Shown piece by piece: positions 11,720 through 22,164 of a stretch of DNA of 64,000 bases (positions are counted from its first letter, which is position 1; each line of letters begins with the position of its first letter). Under the pieces are notes generated by a model that did no database searches, had not been told where the DNA came from, and saw only the letters and a program-made list of their open reading frames with translations. The stretch covers positions 2,160,720 to 2,224,719 of the forward strand of contig CAWAWJ010000001.1 of NCBI GenBank assembly GCA_963785735.1, read 5' to 3'. The translations under genes and the position numbers were made by a program. Source of the stretch: REEB95 sp963785735. GTDB lineage: Bacteria > Pseudomonadota > Alphaproteobacteria > ATCC43930 > CGMCC-115725.

Positions 11720-12931
11720 ATGAAATCCAACCTCGCCTTGGCCAGCCGCATGTCCCGGCTCGGCACCGAAAGCGCCTTCGAAGTGCTGGCGCGCGCCAAG
11801 GCGCTCGAGGCGCAAGGCCGTTCGATCATCAATCTCGGCATCGGCCAACCCGATTTCAAAACCCCGCCGCATATTGTCGAAGCCGCTGCGAAGGCGCTCG
11901 CCGACGGCCATCACGGCTACACCCCGGCCAACGGAATTCTGCCGCTGCGCGAGGCGGTGGCCGCCGATCTCCACCGCCGCCACGGCGTCGAGGTCTCGCC
12001 CGGAAACGTGCTGGTGGTGCCGGGCGGCAAGGTGACCATGTTCTTCGCCATCATGATGTTCGGCGAGGAAGGAGCCGAAATCCTTTATCCCAATCCCGGC
12101 TTCCCGATTTACGAAAGTGTCATCCGCTTTTCGGGAGCATCCCCGGTGCCGATCGATCTTCACGAGGACAAGGGCTTCTCCTTCAGCGCCGAGGAGGTGC
12201 TGGCCAAGATAACGCCCAAGACGCGGCTGATGATCCTCAACAGCCCGGCCAACCCGACCGGCGGCGTCGTGCCCAAGAGCGAATTCGACAAGCTCGCGGC
12301 CGGGCTCGAACGCCATCCGCAGGTGGCGATCCTGAGCGACGAGATCTATGGCGAGATTCTTTATGACGGCGCCCGGCATGTGAGCCTGCTCAGCTACAAG
12401 TCGTTGCGCGACCGCGTCATCCTGCTCGACGGCTGGAGCAAGACCTATGCGATGACCGGCTGGCGGCTGGGCTACGGCATCTGGCCCGAGTCGCTGTTCG
12501 CGCATGCCGAGCGGCTCGCCATTAATTGCCATTCCTGCGTCAACGCCGCCGCGCAATTCGCCGGCCTCGCCGCGCTCACCGGAAGGCGCAACGAGGTCGA
12601 GCGCATGGTCGAGGCCTTCGCCGCGCGCCGCCGCATCATCGTCGCGGCCCTCAACAAGTTGCCGGGTTTCCGTTGCGCCATGCCGGGCGGCGCCTTCTAC
12701 GCCTTCCCCAACATCGCCGGCACCGGGCTCGGCGCCAAGGAACTCGAGACCCGTCTCTTGGAGGAAACCGGCGTCGCCACCGTCGCCGGCACCAGCTTCG
12801 GCGCCTATGGCGAAGGCTATCTGCGATTCTCTTATGCGGCGAGCAACGAGGCGATCGAGGAGGCCATGACTCGAATCGGAACCTGGCTCACCCGCCAAGG
12901 AAGCGTGCGCCGCGCCGCAGCAATATCCTAG
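11720..12931 (+). CDS. PLP-dependent aminotransferase, class I/II
   Basis: The 403-residue product is a fold-type I aminotransferase of the aspartate/aromatic group. It shows INLGIGQPDF near residue 37, the cofactor-ring segment NSPANPTGG, SDEIYGEI, the PLP-binding lysine in DGWSKTYAMTGWRLGY at about residue 240, and RFSYA containing the carboxylate-binding arginine near 370. The amino-acid substrate cannot be read from sequence. The gene stands alone, 53 bases after the small membrane protein and ahead of glnB. Confidence 0.92.
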   Translation: MKSNLALASRMSRLGTESAFEVLARAKALEAQGRSIINLGIGQPDFKTPPHIVEAAAKALADGHHGYTPANGILPLREAVAADLHRRHGVEVSPGNVLVVPGGKVTMFFAIMMFGEEGAEILYPNPGFPIYESVIRFSGASPVPIDLHEDKGFSFSAEEVLAKITPKTRLMILNSPANPTGGVVPKSEFDKLAAGLERHPQVAILSDEIYGEILYDGARHVSLLSYKSLRDRVILLDGWSKTYAMTGWRLGYGIWPESLFAHAERLAINCHSCVNAAAQFAGLAALTGRRNEVERMVEAFAARRRIIVAALNKLPGFRCAMPGGAFYAFPNIAGTGLGAKELETRLLEETGVATVAGTSFGAYGEGYLRFSYAASNEAIEEAMTRIGTWLTRQGSVRRAAAIS

Positions 12932-13031
12932 GGTCATATCCTAGGCATGGCTGCTCATTTTATGAGCAAAAACGGCCGGTTTCGCTTGCTTTTCAGACTC
13001 TAGCGCTTTATCGAGCCTTGGCATCGCGGGC

Positions 13032-13047
13032 TGGCATGGCTCGTGCT
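13032..13047 (+). promoter_or_regulatory. Sigma-54-type promoter for glnB-glnA
   Basis: TGGCATGGCTCGTGCT has GG and GC separated by exactly 10 bases, the hallmark of an RpoN minus-24/minus-12 promoter, and matches TGGCA...TGC. It lies 72 bases before the glnB ATG. glnB-glnA is a known NtrC/RpoN target in alphaproteobacteria, which supports the call. No clear NtrC binding site was identified. Confidence 0.7.
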
Positions 13048-13118
13048 TTACCAATCTCCAGAAAGAGGGCGACCCGGCGGTCGTCGCCGGGTCGCCATAA
13101 ACGCAAAGGCGGAAACCC

Positions 13119-13457
13119 ATGAAGAAGATCGAGGCGATCATCAAGCCCTTCAAGCTCGATGAAGTAAAAGAGGCGCTTCATGAAGTCGGAATCCAGGGCA
13201 TCACCGTTACCGAGGCCAAGGGGTTTGGGCGTCAGAAGGGCCATACCGAGCTTTATCGCGGGGCGGAATACGTCGTCGATTTTCTGCCCAAGGTCAAAAT
13301 CGAGGTTGTGATGGACGACGCTCTGGTTTCTCGCGCCATCGAGGCGATCCAGCACGCCGCCCATACAGGCCGCATCGGCGACGGCAAGATTTTCGTCACA
13401 TCCATCGAGGAGGCAATTCGAATTCGTACCGGCGAGCGGGGGACCGACGCCATCTAG
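13119..13457 (+). CDS. glnB: Nitrogen regulatory protein P-II
   Basis: The 112-residue product is a PII signal protein. The T-loop carries Tyr51 in the ELYRGAEYVV motif, the site of uridylylation by GlnD. The B-loop TGRIGDGKIFV binds ATP and 2-oxoglutarate is sensed nearby. PII reports nitrogen and carbon status and controls glutamine synthetase adenylylation and NtrB. It is followed by glnA after 78 bases, the standard arrangement, and lies behind an RpoN-type promoter. Confidence 0.98.
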   Translation: MKKIEAIIKPFKLDEVKEALHEVGIQGITVTEAKGFGRQKGHTELYRGAEYVVDFLPKVKIEVVMDDALVSRAIEAIQHAAHTGRIGDGKIFVTSIEEAIRIRTGERGTDAI

Positions 13458-13535
13458 TTCCGTGAATCGCCGTCGCGTTGCCGGGTAGCTAGCCCCGGCG
13501 GGGCCGAAGGCACAACAAGGGGAGACTGAGAGCCG

Positions 13536-14945
13536 ATGTCCGATGCAAAAAAGATCATGGAGATGATCAAGGAACACGACGCCAAATACGTCGATTTCCG
13601 ATTCACCGATCCGCGCGGCAAGTGGCAGCACTTGACCTATCACGTCAAAGCCATCAGCGCCGATTTCATGATGGGCGGCGTTGCGTTTGACGGCTCGTCG
13701 ATCGCCGGCTGGAAAGCGATCAACGAGAGCGACATGCAGCTGGTGCCGGATTATTCCACCGCGGTGCTCGACCCGTTCGCGGCGCAGACCTCGATAATCC
13801 TGTTCTGCGACACGCACGAGCCGCTGACCGGCCAGCCCTATGGCCGCGATCCGCGTTCGATCGCCAAGAAGGCCGAGAAGTATCTCGCTTCATCCGGCAT
13901 AGGCGACAAGGCGTATTTCGGCCCCGAGGCCGAATTCTTCGTGTTCGACGACGTGCGCTACAAATCGTCGATGAACACGCAGATGTACGAGGTCGATAGC
14001 GAGGAAGGCCCGTATTACAGCGACCGCAAGCTGCCCGACGGCAACACCGGCCACCGCCCGCCGATCAAGGGCGGATATTTCCCGGTGCCGCCGGTCGACA
14101 GCACCTCCGATCTCCGCGCCGAGATGCTTTCGACCATGCTGGAGATGGAACTCAAGGTCGAGAAGCACCACCACGAAGTGGCGCCGGCGCAGCACGAGCT
14201 GGGTTGCGAATACAACACCCTGGTCCGCGCCGCCGACGAAATGCAGATTTACAAGTACGTGGTGCAGATGGTGGCGCAGCAATACGGCAAGACCGCCACC
14301 TTCATGCCGAAGCCGATCAAGGGCGATAACGGCTCGGGCATGCACACCCACCAATCGGTGTGGAAGGGCGACAAGCCGCTTTTCGCGGGTTCGGGTTACG
14401 CCGATCTCTCGGATTTCGCGCTTCACTACATCGGCGGCATCATCAAGCACGCCAAGGCGATCAACGCCTTCACCAACCCGACCACCAACAGCTACAAGCG
14501 CCTGATCCCGGGATTCGAGGCTCCGGTGTTGCTGGCCTATTCGGCCCGCAACCGCTCGGCCTCGTGCCGCATTCCGATCGTGTCGAGCCCCAAGGGCAAG
14601 CGCGTCGAATGCCGGTTCCCGGATCCGGCGGCGAACCCGTATCTCGGTTTCGCGGCGATGCTGATGGCCGGCATCGACGGGGTGCAGAACAAGATCAACC
14701 CCGGCCAGCCGATGGACAAGAACCTCTACGACCTGCCGCCCGAGGAGCTGAAGGGCGTGCCGACCGTGTGCGGTTCCCTGCGCGAAGCAATGGGCCATCT
14801 CCAGGCCGACCACGCCTTCCTGCTCAAGGGCGACGTGTTCACCAAGGACTTCCTGGAATCCTACATCGATCTGAAGATGGAGGAAGTCCACAAGTTCGAA
14901 CACACGCCGCACCCGATCGAGTTCGAGATGTACTACAGCGTCTGA
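13536..14945 (+). CDS. glnA: Glutamine synthetase, type I
   Basis: The 469-residue product is a GlnA of the dodecameric type that makes glutamine from glutamate, ammonia and ATP. Visible marks are FDGSSIAGW near 51, the metal-site segment FGPEAEFFVFD at 128, KPIKGDNGSGMHTHQS at 259 and NPTTNSYKRLIPGFEAP. Tyr398 in KNLYDLPPEE is the adenylylation site, so activity is probably controlled through PII and GlnE. A GGGGAG ribosome site precedes the ATG and a strong terminator follows. Confidence 0.98.
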   Translation: MSDAKKIMEMIKEHDAKYVDFRFTDPRGKWQHLTYHVKAISADFMMGGVAFDGSSIAGWKAINESDMQLVPDYSTAVLDPFAAQTSIILFCDTHEPLTGQPYGRDPRSIAKKAEKYLASSGIGDKAYFGPEAEFFVFDDVRYKSSMNTQMYEVDSEEGPYYSDRKLPDGNTGHRPPIKGGYFPVPPVDSTSDLRAEMLSTMLEMELKVEKHHHEVAPAQHELGCEYNTLVRAADEMQIYKYVVQMVAQQYGKTATFMPKPIKGDNGSGMHTHQSVWKGDKPLFAGSGYADLSDFALHYIGGIIKHAKAINAFTNPTTNSYKRLIPGFEAPVLLAYSARNRSASCRIPIVSSPKGKRVECRFPDPAANPYLGFAAMLMAGIDGVQNKINPGQPMDKNLYDLPPEELKGVPTVCGSLREAMGHLQADHAFLLKGDVFTKDFLESYIDLKMEEVHKFEHTPHPIEFEMYYSV

Positions 14946-14969
14946 TCGGATTAGGAGCGTTCACGCGAG

Positions 14970-14998
14970 CCCCCGCCGGGAAACCGGCGGGGGTTTTT
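14970..14998 (+). terminator. Intrinsic terminator after glnA
   Basis: CCCCCGCCGG and CCGGCGGGGG form a perfect 10-bp GC stem with a GAAA tetraloop, followed at once by TTTTT. It begins 25 bases after the glnA stop and closes the glnB-glnA unit. Confidence 0.95.
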
Positions 14999-15108
14999 CT
15001 TTGACCGCCCGCGGCGCCCGGGCGCCAAAACCGCCGATCTTGATAAAGCCCGGTTGATCGCCCAGGATGGAGGAAAAGCGGCCGATAAGGCTTGAGCTAG
15101 GGGGATTC

Positions 15109-16422
15109 ATGGCCAAGACCGTCAACATCACGACGCTCATCGACCGGCGCAAGGTCGGTGGCTTCCAGTACCTGGTCACCGCATTATGCGCGATCACCGT
15201 CTTTCTCGACGGCTATGACACGCAGTCGATCGCCTTCGTCGCGCCCTCGATCGCGCAGGAACTGCATTTGGCGCGGGCGCAACTCGGACCGCTCTTCGTC
15301 GCCAGCCTGGTGGGGTTGCTGTGCGGCGCGCTGGTCTTCGGCCCGGTGGCCGACCGGATCGGGCGCCGCGCCGTCATCATCGCCTGCACCATCATCTTCG
15401 GCGTCTTCACCCTGGCGGCGGCGAATGCGGGCAATCTGCACGATCTTCTGATCTTCCGCTTCATCACCGGCCTCGGACTGGGCGGGGCCATGCCGAACGG
15501 CATCGCGCTCACGGCCGAATACTGCCCGCGCAAGCGGCGCGCCACGCTGGTGATGATCATGTTCACCGGCTTCTCGCTCGGCGCCGCTTTCGGCGGCGCG
15601 GTTTCCGCCGTGCTGATCGGCCCCTATGGCTGGCGTTCGGTGTGGTATGTGGGCGGCATCCTGCCCTTGCTGCTGGTGCCCTGCCTTTATGTGTGGCTGC
15701 CGGAATCGGTCCGTTTCCTGGTGGTGATCGAAGCAAAGCGCGCCCGAATCACCAAGCTGTTGCAGCGCATCAAGCCCGATTTCCTCCCGGCAGCGGGCAC
15801 GCGCTACGAGGTCAGCGAGGCCCATGCCACCGACGTGCCGGTGGCGCATCTCTTCCGCGAGGACCGCAGCTTCGGCACGCTCATGCTGTGGGCGATGTTC
15901 TTCACCAATCTGTTGTCGATCTTTTTTCTCCAGAACTGGATTCCGACCATGGCGCATGACGCCGGCATCGACGTCCGCACCGCCGTCATCATCGGCACCA
16001 TGTTCCAGGTCGGCGGCGTGCTCGGGTCGCTGCTGATCGGCTGGCCGATCGACAAATTCGGGCCTTACAAGGTGATACCGCTGCTGTTCTTCTTCGCCAT
16101 CCTGTTCGTCGCGGCGATCGGGCAAGCGGTCGGTTCGGCGGCGCTGTTGATGGTCCTCACCTTCGGCGCCGGCTTCTGCATCGTCGGCGGCCAGAACAGC
16201 TCCAATGCGCTGGCGGCGATCTTCTATCCGACATCCATCCGCGCCACTGGCGTCGGCTGGGCGCTCGGCATCGGCCGCGTTGGCGCCATCCTCGGCCCGT
16301 TGATCGCCGGCGCGTTGCTCGCCGAGCATTGGTCCTATGGCTCGCTGTTCCTCTTGGGCGCCGCGGCGCCGGTCTGCACCACCGCCGCCTGCTTCAGCAT
16401 GGGCCGGGTCTACGGCCGGTAA
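15109..16422 (+). CDS. MFS transporter, aromatic acid:H+ symporter type
   Basis: The 437-residue product has about 12 membrane segments. The first carries FLDGYDTQSIAFVAPSI, the acidic DGYD signature of the AAHS family (PcaK, BenK, MhpT relatives). The loop between helices 2 and 3 has the MFS motif GPVADRIGRR, and PESVRFLV ends the first half. It probably imports an aromatic or other small organic acid with protons. The ATG at 15109 follows a GGGGG tract; a start at 15067 would add 14 polar residues. No catabolic genes adjoin, but the ferulate locus at 34-40 kb could supply a use. Confidence 0.85.
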   Translation: MAKTVNITTLIDRRKVGGFQYLVTALCAITVFLDGYDTQSIAFVAPSIAQELHLARAQLGPLFVASLVGLLCGALVFGPVADRIGRRAVIIACTIIFGVFTLAAANAGNLHDLLIFRFITGLGLGGAMPNGIALTAEYCPRKRRATLVMIMFTGFSLGAAFGGAVSAVLIGPYGWRSVWYVGGILPLLLVPCLYVWLPESVRFLVVIEAKRARITKLLQRIKPDFLPAAGTRYEVSEAHATDVPVAHLFREDRSFGTLMLWAMFFTNLLSIFFLQNWIPTMAHDAGIDVRTAVIIGTMFQVGGVLGSLLIGWPIDKFGPYKVIPLLFFFAILFVAAIGQAVGSAALLMVLTFGAGFCIVGGQNSSNALAAIFYPTSIRATGVGWALGIGRVGAILGPLIAGALLAEHWSYGSLFLLGAAAPVCTTAACFSMGRVYGR

Positions 16423-16428
16423 AGCCGA

Positions 16429-16914
16429 TCAGGGCAGAAGCTTGCCGGCATCAGGGGCGAGCGGAAGAACGAAATAAATATTGCAGCTTGTCAGCTCGGG
16501 GCCTTGCGGCGTGTTGCGCGCATAGCTCAGAGCCTCCACATGAACCGGCAAGCTGCCCCTCTTTGTCTGCTGCATGGTCAGGAGCGCGTCGTAAACCGCG
16601 CGCCGGTCCGGCACGGAGGCCTGTTTGGGGTTCTCGGGATAATAGAGCGGCATGCCGAGAATGAGGTAATCCATGCGGCATTGCGGCGATGCCGCCGGGA
16701 ACGCCGCTTTCCGGACCGCGATCTCGAATTTGCCGTCCGGCCCGAATTCCCAATCCCAATGACGGCGCGTGTTCAGTTTTTGCAAGGCGGGGCCGGCGAC
16801 AATATCGCCGGAGCGCAAGGTGAAATTCCACGTCAACGGCTCCGCGCCAGCCCTGCCGGCGGCGAGCGCCACCAGGACGGCGAGGACCGGCGCGATCCGG
16901 TTGCGAGCCGCCAC
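16429..16914 (-). CDS. Exported protein of unknown function
   Basis: The 161-residue product starts at a GTG two bases after the stop of the upstream thioesterase gene, so the two are probably translated together. Residues 1-24 form a signal peptide with a hydrophobic VLAVLVALAAG core and a GAEP cleavage region. The mature part is soluble, rich in aromatic residues (LTWNF, HWDWEFG), with two cysteines (SPQC, TSC) that could form a disulfide in the periplasm. No family is recognised. Confidence 0.7.
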   Translation of the reverse strand: MAARNRIAPVLAVLVALAAGRAGAEPLTWNFTLRSGDIVAGPALQKLNTRRHWDWEFGPDGKFEIAVRKAAFPAASPQCRMDYLILGMPLYYPENPKQASVPDRRAVYDALLTMQQTKRGSLPVHVEALSYARNTPQGPELTSCNIYFVLPLAPDAGKLLP

Positions 16915-16916
16915 GG

Positions 16917-17315
16917 CTAGGCCGGCGGCACCGGGCGTTTCTTGCGCTCGGCGTCGATCGCGACATAAGTGAACAGGCCTTCGGTCACCTTGACGGTCTC
17001 CTCGCTGGCGAAGCGGCGCGCCCAGCTTTCGATCTTCACCGTCATCGAGGTCTGCCCGACCTTCACCACCTCGGCGTAGCAGCTCACCTCGTCGCCGATG
17101 AAGACCGGGGCGGTGAAGGTCATCGAGGCCACGGCCACGGTGGCGACGCGGCCCTTGGCGCGCCGCATCGCCGCGGCGCCGCCCGCCAGATCCATCTGCG
17201 ACAAGAGCCAGCCGCCGAAGATGTCGCCGCGCGCGTTCGAATCCGCCGGCATGGCGATGGCGCGCAACGCCGGCTCGCGAAGCGGCGGTGATTGGGTTTT
17301 ATCGCCCTCGTTCAT
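16917..17315 (-). CDS. Acyl-CoA thioesterase, hotdog fold (YciA-like)
   Basis: The 132-residue product shows the hotdog pattern of the YciA/acyl-CoA thioesterase group: RAIAMPADSNARGDIFGGWLL, where the N...G-D-x-F-G-G-W-L block forms the active site, then QMDLAGG, VASMTFTAPVFIGDEV and TEGLFTYVAID. It hydrolyses acyl-CoA esters to free acids; the chain length preferred is unknown. The ATG at 17315 follows AGAGGAG. The frame could start at 17342, but that adds nine poorly supported residues. Confidence 0.9.
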   Translation of the reverse strand: MNEGDKTQSPPLREPALRAIAMPADSNARGDIFGGWLLSQMDLAGGAAAMRRAKGRVATVAVASMTFTAPVFIGDEVSCYAEVVKVGQTSMTVKIESWARRFASEETVKVTEGLFTYVAIDAERKKRPVPPA

Positions 17316-17418
17316 CGAGTCTCCTCTTGCGCCCACTCGCATCGAATGGTGTGATCGCGACCGATTCGACCACTTCTCGCGGTGGCGATCCAGTCATAAG
17401 TAAGCCATAACTACGCCC

Positions 17419-19485
17419 GTGGCCCGCAAGATTCGCAAAACCCGCCAGATCCGCAAGCCCAAACCGGCGCCGAAAAAATCCGCGCCGCGCAAGGAAGCGG
17501 CGACGCCTGACCTGTTCGACGACGACAAACCGCGCAAGGGCAAGGGCGAGGGCTATTCCGCCAAGGACATCGAGGTGCTCGAAGGGCTCGAGCCGGTGCG
17601 GCGCCGGCCCGGCATGTATATCGGCGGCACCGACGAGCGCGCCATGCACCATTTGGTGGCCGAGGTGCTCGACAACGCCATGGACGAGGCGGTGGCGGGC
17701 CATGCAAGCCGCATCGAGATCGAGCTTTTCGCCGACGGCAGCTGCGCGGTGCGCGACAACGGCCGCGGCATTCCGGTCGATCCGCATCCGAAGTTCCGCA
17801 ACAAATCGGCGCTCGAGGTCATCTTCACCATGCTGCATTCGGGCGGCAAATTCGGCGGCGACGCCTACAAGACCTCGGGCGGCTTGCACGGCGTCGGCAT
17901 TTCGGTGGTGAACGCGCTCTCGGACCATCTCACCGTCGAGGTGGCGCGCGACAAGAAAGTCTGGGTCCAGGAATACAGCCGCGGCAAGCCCAAGACCAAG
18001 CTCAAATCTATGGGGCCCGCCTCGAACAAGCGCGGCACCATGGTGCGCTTCCATCCCGATCCCGAGATATTCGGGCCCAAGCCCGCCTTCAAGCCGGGGC
18101 TGGTCTATCGCATGGCGCGCTCCAAGGCCTATCTCTTCCGCGGCGTCGAAATCCGCTGGTGGTGCGATCCCAAGATCGCCCGGCCCGAGGACGTGCCGCA
18201 GGAAGAGAAAATCCATTTCCCCGGCGGTCTGTCGGATTACCTCGCCTCGATATTAGAGAAGCGCGATACCGTCACCACTCGCGCCTTCGCCGGCGAAGCC
18301 AAGCTCGGCGGCGAGGGCCGCGTTGAATGGGCGATCGCATGGCCCGAGGACCAGGAAGGCTTGAGCTCCTCCTATTGCAACACCGTGCCCACGCCCGAAG
18401 GCGGCAGCCACGAACAGGGCCTGCGCGGGGCGTTGACCCGCGGCCTCAAGGCTTATGGCGAGCTCTCGAGCAACCGCCGCGCGACGCAGATCACGGCCGA
18501 GGACGCGGTCAATGGCGCGGTGGTGATCCTGTCGCTCTTCCTGCGCAATCCGCAATTCCAGGGCCAGACCAAGGAGCGGCTCGCCTCGCCCGAGGCGCAG
18601 CGCCTGGTCGAGAACGCGCTGAAAGATCGCTTCGACCACTGGCTCTCCGAGGACCCGCCCGGCGCCCGGGCGCTGCTCGAAACCATCATCGAGCGCGCCG
18701 AGGACCGGCTCAGGCGCCGCCAGGAAAAGGAGCTCGACCGCAAATCCGCCACGCGCAAGCTCCGGCTTCCCGGCAAGCTCGCCGATTGCTCGCGTTCCTC
18801 GGCCAACGGCACCGAGATCTTCATCGTCGAGGGCGACAGCGCCGGCGGCTCGGCCAAGATGGCGCGCGAGCGCGAAACCCAGGCGATCCTGCCCTTGCGC
18901 GGCAAGATCTTGAACGTCGCCTCGGCTTCGAGCGACAAGCTGCGCGCCAATCAGGAATTGTCCGATCTGGTGCTGGCGCTCGGTTGCGGCACCGGCGAGC
19001 GTTACCAGCAGGACAAGCTGCGCTACGAGCGCGTCATCATCATGACCGACGCCGACGTGGACGGCGCGCATATCGCCTCGCTGCTGATGACCTTCTTCTT
19101 CCGCGAGATGCCGGAGCTGGTGCAGAACGGCAAGCTGTTCCTCGCCGTGCCGCCGCTCTACCGCCTCTCCCAGGGCGAGACCACCGCCTATGCGCGCGAC
19201 GACGCGCATAAGGAAGAACTGCTCAAGACGCTTTTCGCCAAGAGCAAGGGCAAGGTCGAGATCAGCCGCTTCAAGGGGCTGGGCGAGATGCCGCCGCGCT
19301 ACTTGAAGGAGACGACCATGGACCCGCGCCAGCGCACGCTGTTGCGCGTGACGCTCCCGCCCAAGGGCGAGAAGCCCTACAAGCACACGGTCAAGCTGGT
19401 CGAAAGCCTGATGGGCCGCAAGCCCGAGCTGCGCTACGCCTTCATCCAGGAAAAGGCCAAATTCGCGCGCGATCTCGACGTGTAA
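17419..19485 (+). CDS. parE: DNA topoisomerase IV subunit B
   Basis: The 688-residue product starts at GTG 17419 with a basic tail of about 45 residues. The GHKL ATPase domain follows with EVLDNAMDEA, VRDNGRGIP and TSGGLHGVG. The TOPRIM domain has the metal-binding EGDSAGGSAK and the DADVDGAH block, and the C-terminus ends in YKHTVKLVESLMGRKPELR. Its length and lack of the large GyrB insertion favour ParE over GyrB. With ParC it separates daughter chromosomes. Its stop abuts the stop of the convergent hydrolase gene. Confidence 0.93.
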   Translation: MARKIRKTRQIRKPKPAPKKSAPRKEAATPDLFDDDKPRKGKGEGYSAKDIEVLEGLEPVRRRPGMYIGGTDERAMHHLVAEVLDNAMDEAVAGHASRIEIELFADGSCAVRDNGRGIPVDPHPKFRNKSALEVIFTMLHSGGKFGGDAYKTSGGLHGVGISVVNALSDHLTVEVARDKKVWVQEYSRGKPKTKLKSMGPASNKRGTMVRFHPDPEIFGPKPAFKPGLVYRMARSKAYLFRGVEIRWWCDPKIARPEDVPQEEKIHFPGGLSDYLASILEKRDTVTTRAFAGEAKLGGEGRVEWAIAWPEDQEGLSSSYCNTVPTPEGGSHEQGLRGALTRGLKAYGELSSNRRATQITAEDAVNGAVVILSLFLRNPQFQGQTKERLASPEAQRLVENALKDRFDHWLSEDPPGARALLETIIERAEDRLRRRQEKELDRKSATRKLRLPGKLADCSRSSANGTEIFIVEGDSAGGSAKMARERETQAILPLRGKILNVASASSDKLRANQELSDLVLALGCGTGERYQQDKLRYERVIIMTDADVDGAHIASLLMTFFFREMPELVQNGKLFLAVPPLYRLSQGETTAYARDDAHKEELLKTLFAKSKGKVEISRFKGLGEMPPRYLKETTMDPRQRTLLRVTLPPKGEKPYKHTVKLVESLMGRKPELRYAFIQEKAKFARDLDV

Positions 19486-20185
19486 TCAGGCGAGCCAGAT
19501 TCTGAGCGCTTCGCCGACCGCGTCCGGTTGCTCCATGGTCGAGAGATGGCCGCTGTTCTCGATGACGTCGAGCCGCGCCCCCGGAATGAGCGCGGCCATT
19601 TCCTCGTGCAACGCCACGGGCGTGAGCTGGTCCTGGCGTCCGCACAGCACCAGCGTCGGGCAGGAAATGCGCGGCAGAAACGGGCGGCTGTCGATCCGCC
19701 CGATGATCGCCTTCTGCTGGCACAGGAAGGCGTCCTTGCCGACGCGAAGCGCCATCGCCGTGACGCGGCCGGTCAGCGCCTTGTCCGTGAGACGGCCGGG
19801 ATGCAAGAACAGCGGCAAGAGCCGCGGCGTCACGCCCTTGAAATCGCCCTTCTCCGCGAGCTCGATCAAGCCGCGGCGGCGCGAGGATTGCTCCGGCGTG
19901 TCGGCGCGCGCGCCGGTGTCGAGCAGCGCCAGCCGCTTCACCCGCGACGGATGCCTGGCGCATGATTTCGAGGCAGCAATAGCCGCCCATGGACAATCCC
20001 GCGAGCGCGAATTCGGGCGGCGCCGCCGCCAGCACGCGCCGCGCCATCGCCGCCAGGCTGTCGTCCCGGGTCAAATCCGGGACCCAGGGTGCTGCGATAT
20101 CGCCCAGAGTCTCGATCGGACCGCCCCACAACTCCCGGTCGCAGAGCAGTCCGGGCAACAGCACCAGCGGGGTTTTCTCGGCCAT
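19486..20185 (-). pseudogene. Alpha/beta hydrolase, interrupted by a frameshift
   Basis: Two overlapping frames together make one hydrolase of about 233 residues. The first runs from the ATG at 20185 with LVLLPGLLCDRELWGG and the nucleophile elbow LAGLSMGGYCCLE, and ends in phase near EIMRQA. The second picks up around 19955 with SRVKRLALLDTGARA and continues to LVLCGRQDQLTP (the acid segment) and NSGHLSTME (the catalytic histidine). The join lies near 19950-19960 and needs either two bases lost or one gained. The fold is that of MhpC/BioH-like esterases; substrate unknown. The frameshift may be a sequence error or real decay. Confidence 0.85.
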
Positions 20186-20333
20186 GAGGGAGCCTAAGCC
20201 AGTGATTAATCCGCAACAAGACGGGGCGGAATCGGCCAAAAACCAAGAAACCGTTTGACTTATCGGCCCTATAACCCCAATTAAGGGACATCCCGCCAAC
20301 CGACGGTGATCACAGAAAGACGCAACTCGTTCG

Positions 20334-21857
<1,524 letters not shown>

Positions 21858-21878
21858 CCGGCGGCAAGGGGGTCGGCG

Positions 21879-22136
21879 ATGAAAGCCATCTTCGTCAGCG
21901 TGAAATGCGATCTCGGGCAGGCCTACAAGGTCGCCGAGCAAGCGGTCGAAACCGTGCCCGAGGTATCCGAGGTGTTCTCGGTCTCGGGCCAATACGATCT
22001 GTTGATGAAATGCTATCTCACCGACGACGCGGATATCGGCCATTTCGTCATCGAGCGGCTGCAACGGCTGCACGGGGTGAAGGACACCTTCACCACCGTG
22101 GCCTACAAGGCCTTCTCCCAAGACAAAACATCCTGA
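21879..22136 (+). CDS. Standalone Lrp/AsnC ligand-binding (RAM) domain protein
   Basis: The 85-residue product corresponds to the C-terminal effector domain of Lrp/AsnC regulators without a helix-turn-helix. It shows IFVSVKCDLGQAYKVAEQ, VSEVFSVSGQYDLLMKC and IERLQRLHGVKDTFTTVAY, the beta-alpha-beta-beta-alpha-beta pattern that dimerises and binds amino acids. Such proteins may bind small ligands or modulate full Lrp proteins. It is 21 bases after the helicase and 28 bases before the ferredoxin reductase gene. Confidence 0.88.
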   Translation: MKAIFVSVKCDLGQAYKVAEQAVETVPEVSEVFSVSGQYDLLMKCYLTDDADIGHFVIERLQRLHGVKDTFTTVAYKAFSQDKTS

Positions 22137-22164
22137 CCGTCATGCTCGGCGCGGCAGGGCGGCG

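Noticed and set aside
19486..20299. Upstream start at 20299 for the hydrolase
   Set aside because: The added 38 residues cover the divergent promoter region and do not fit the hydrolase N-terminus; the ATG at 20185 precedes the first strand directly.
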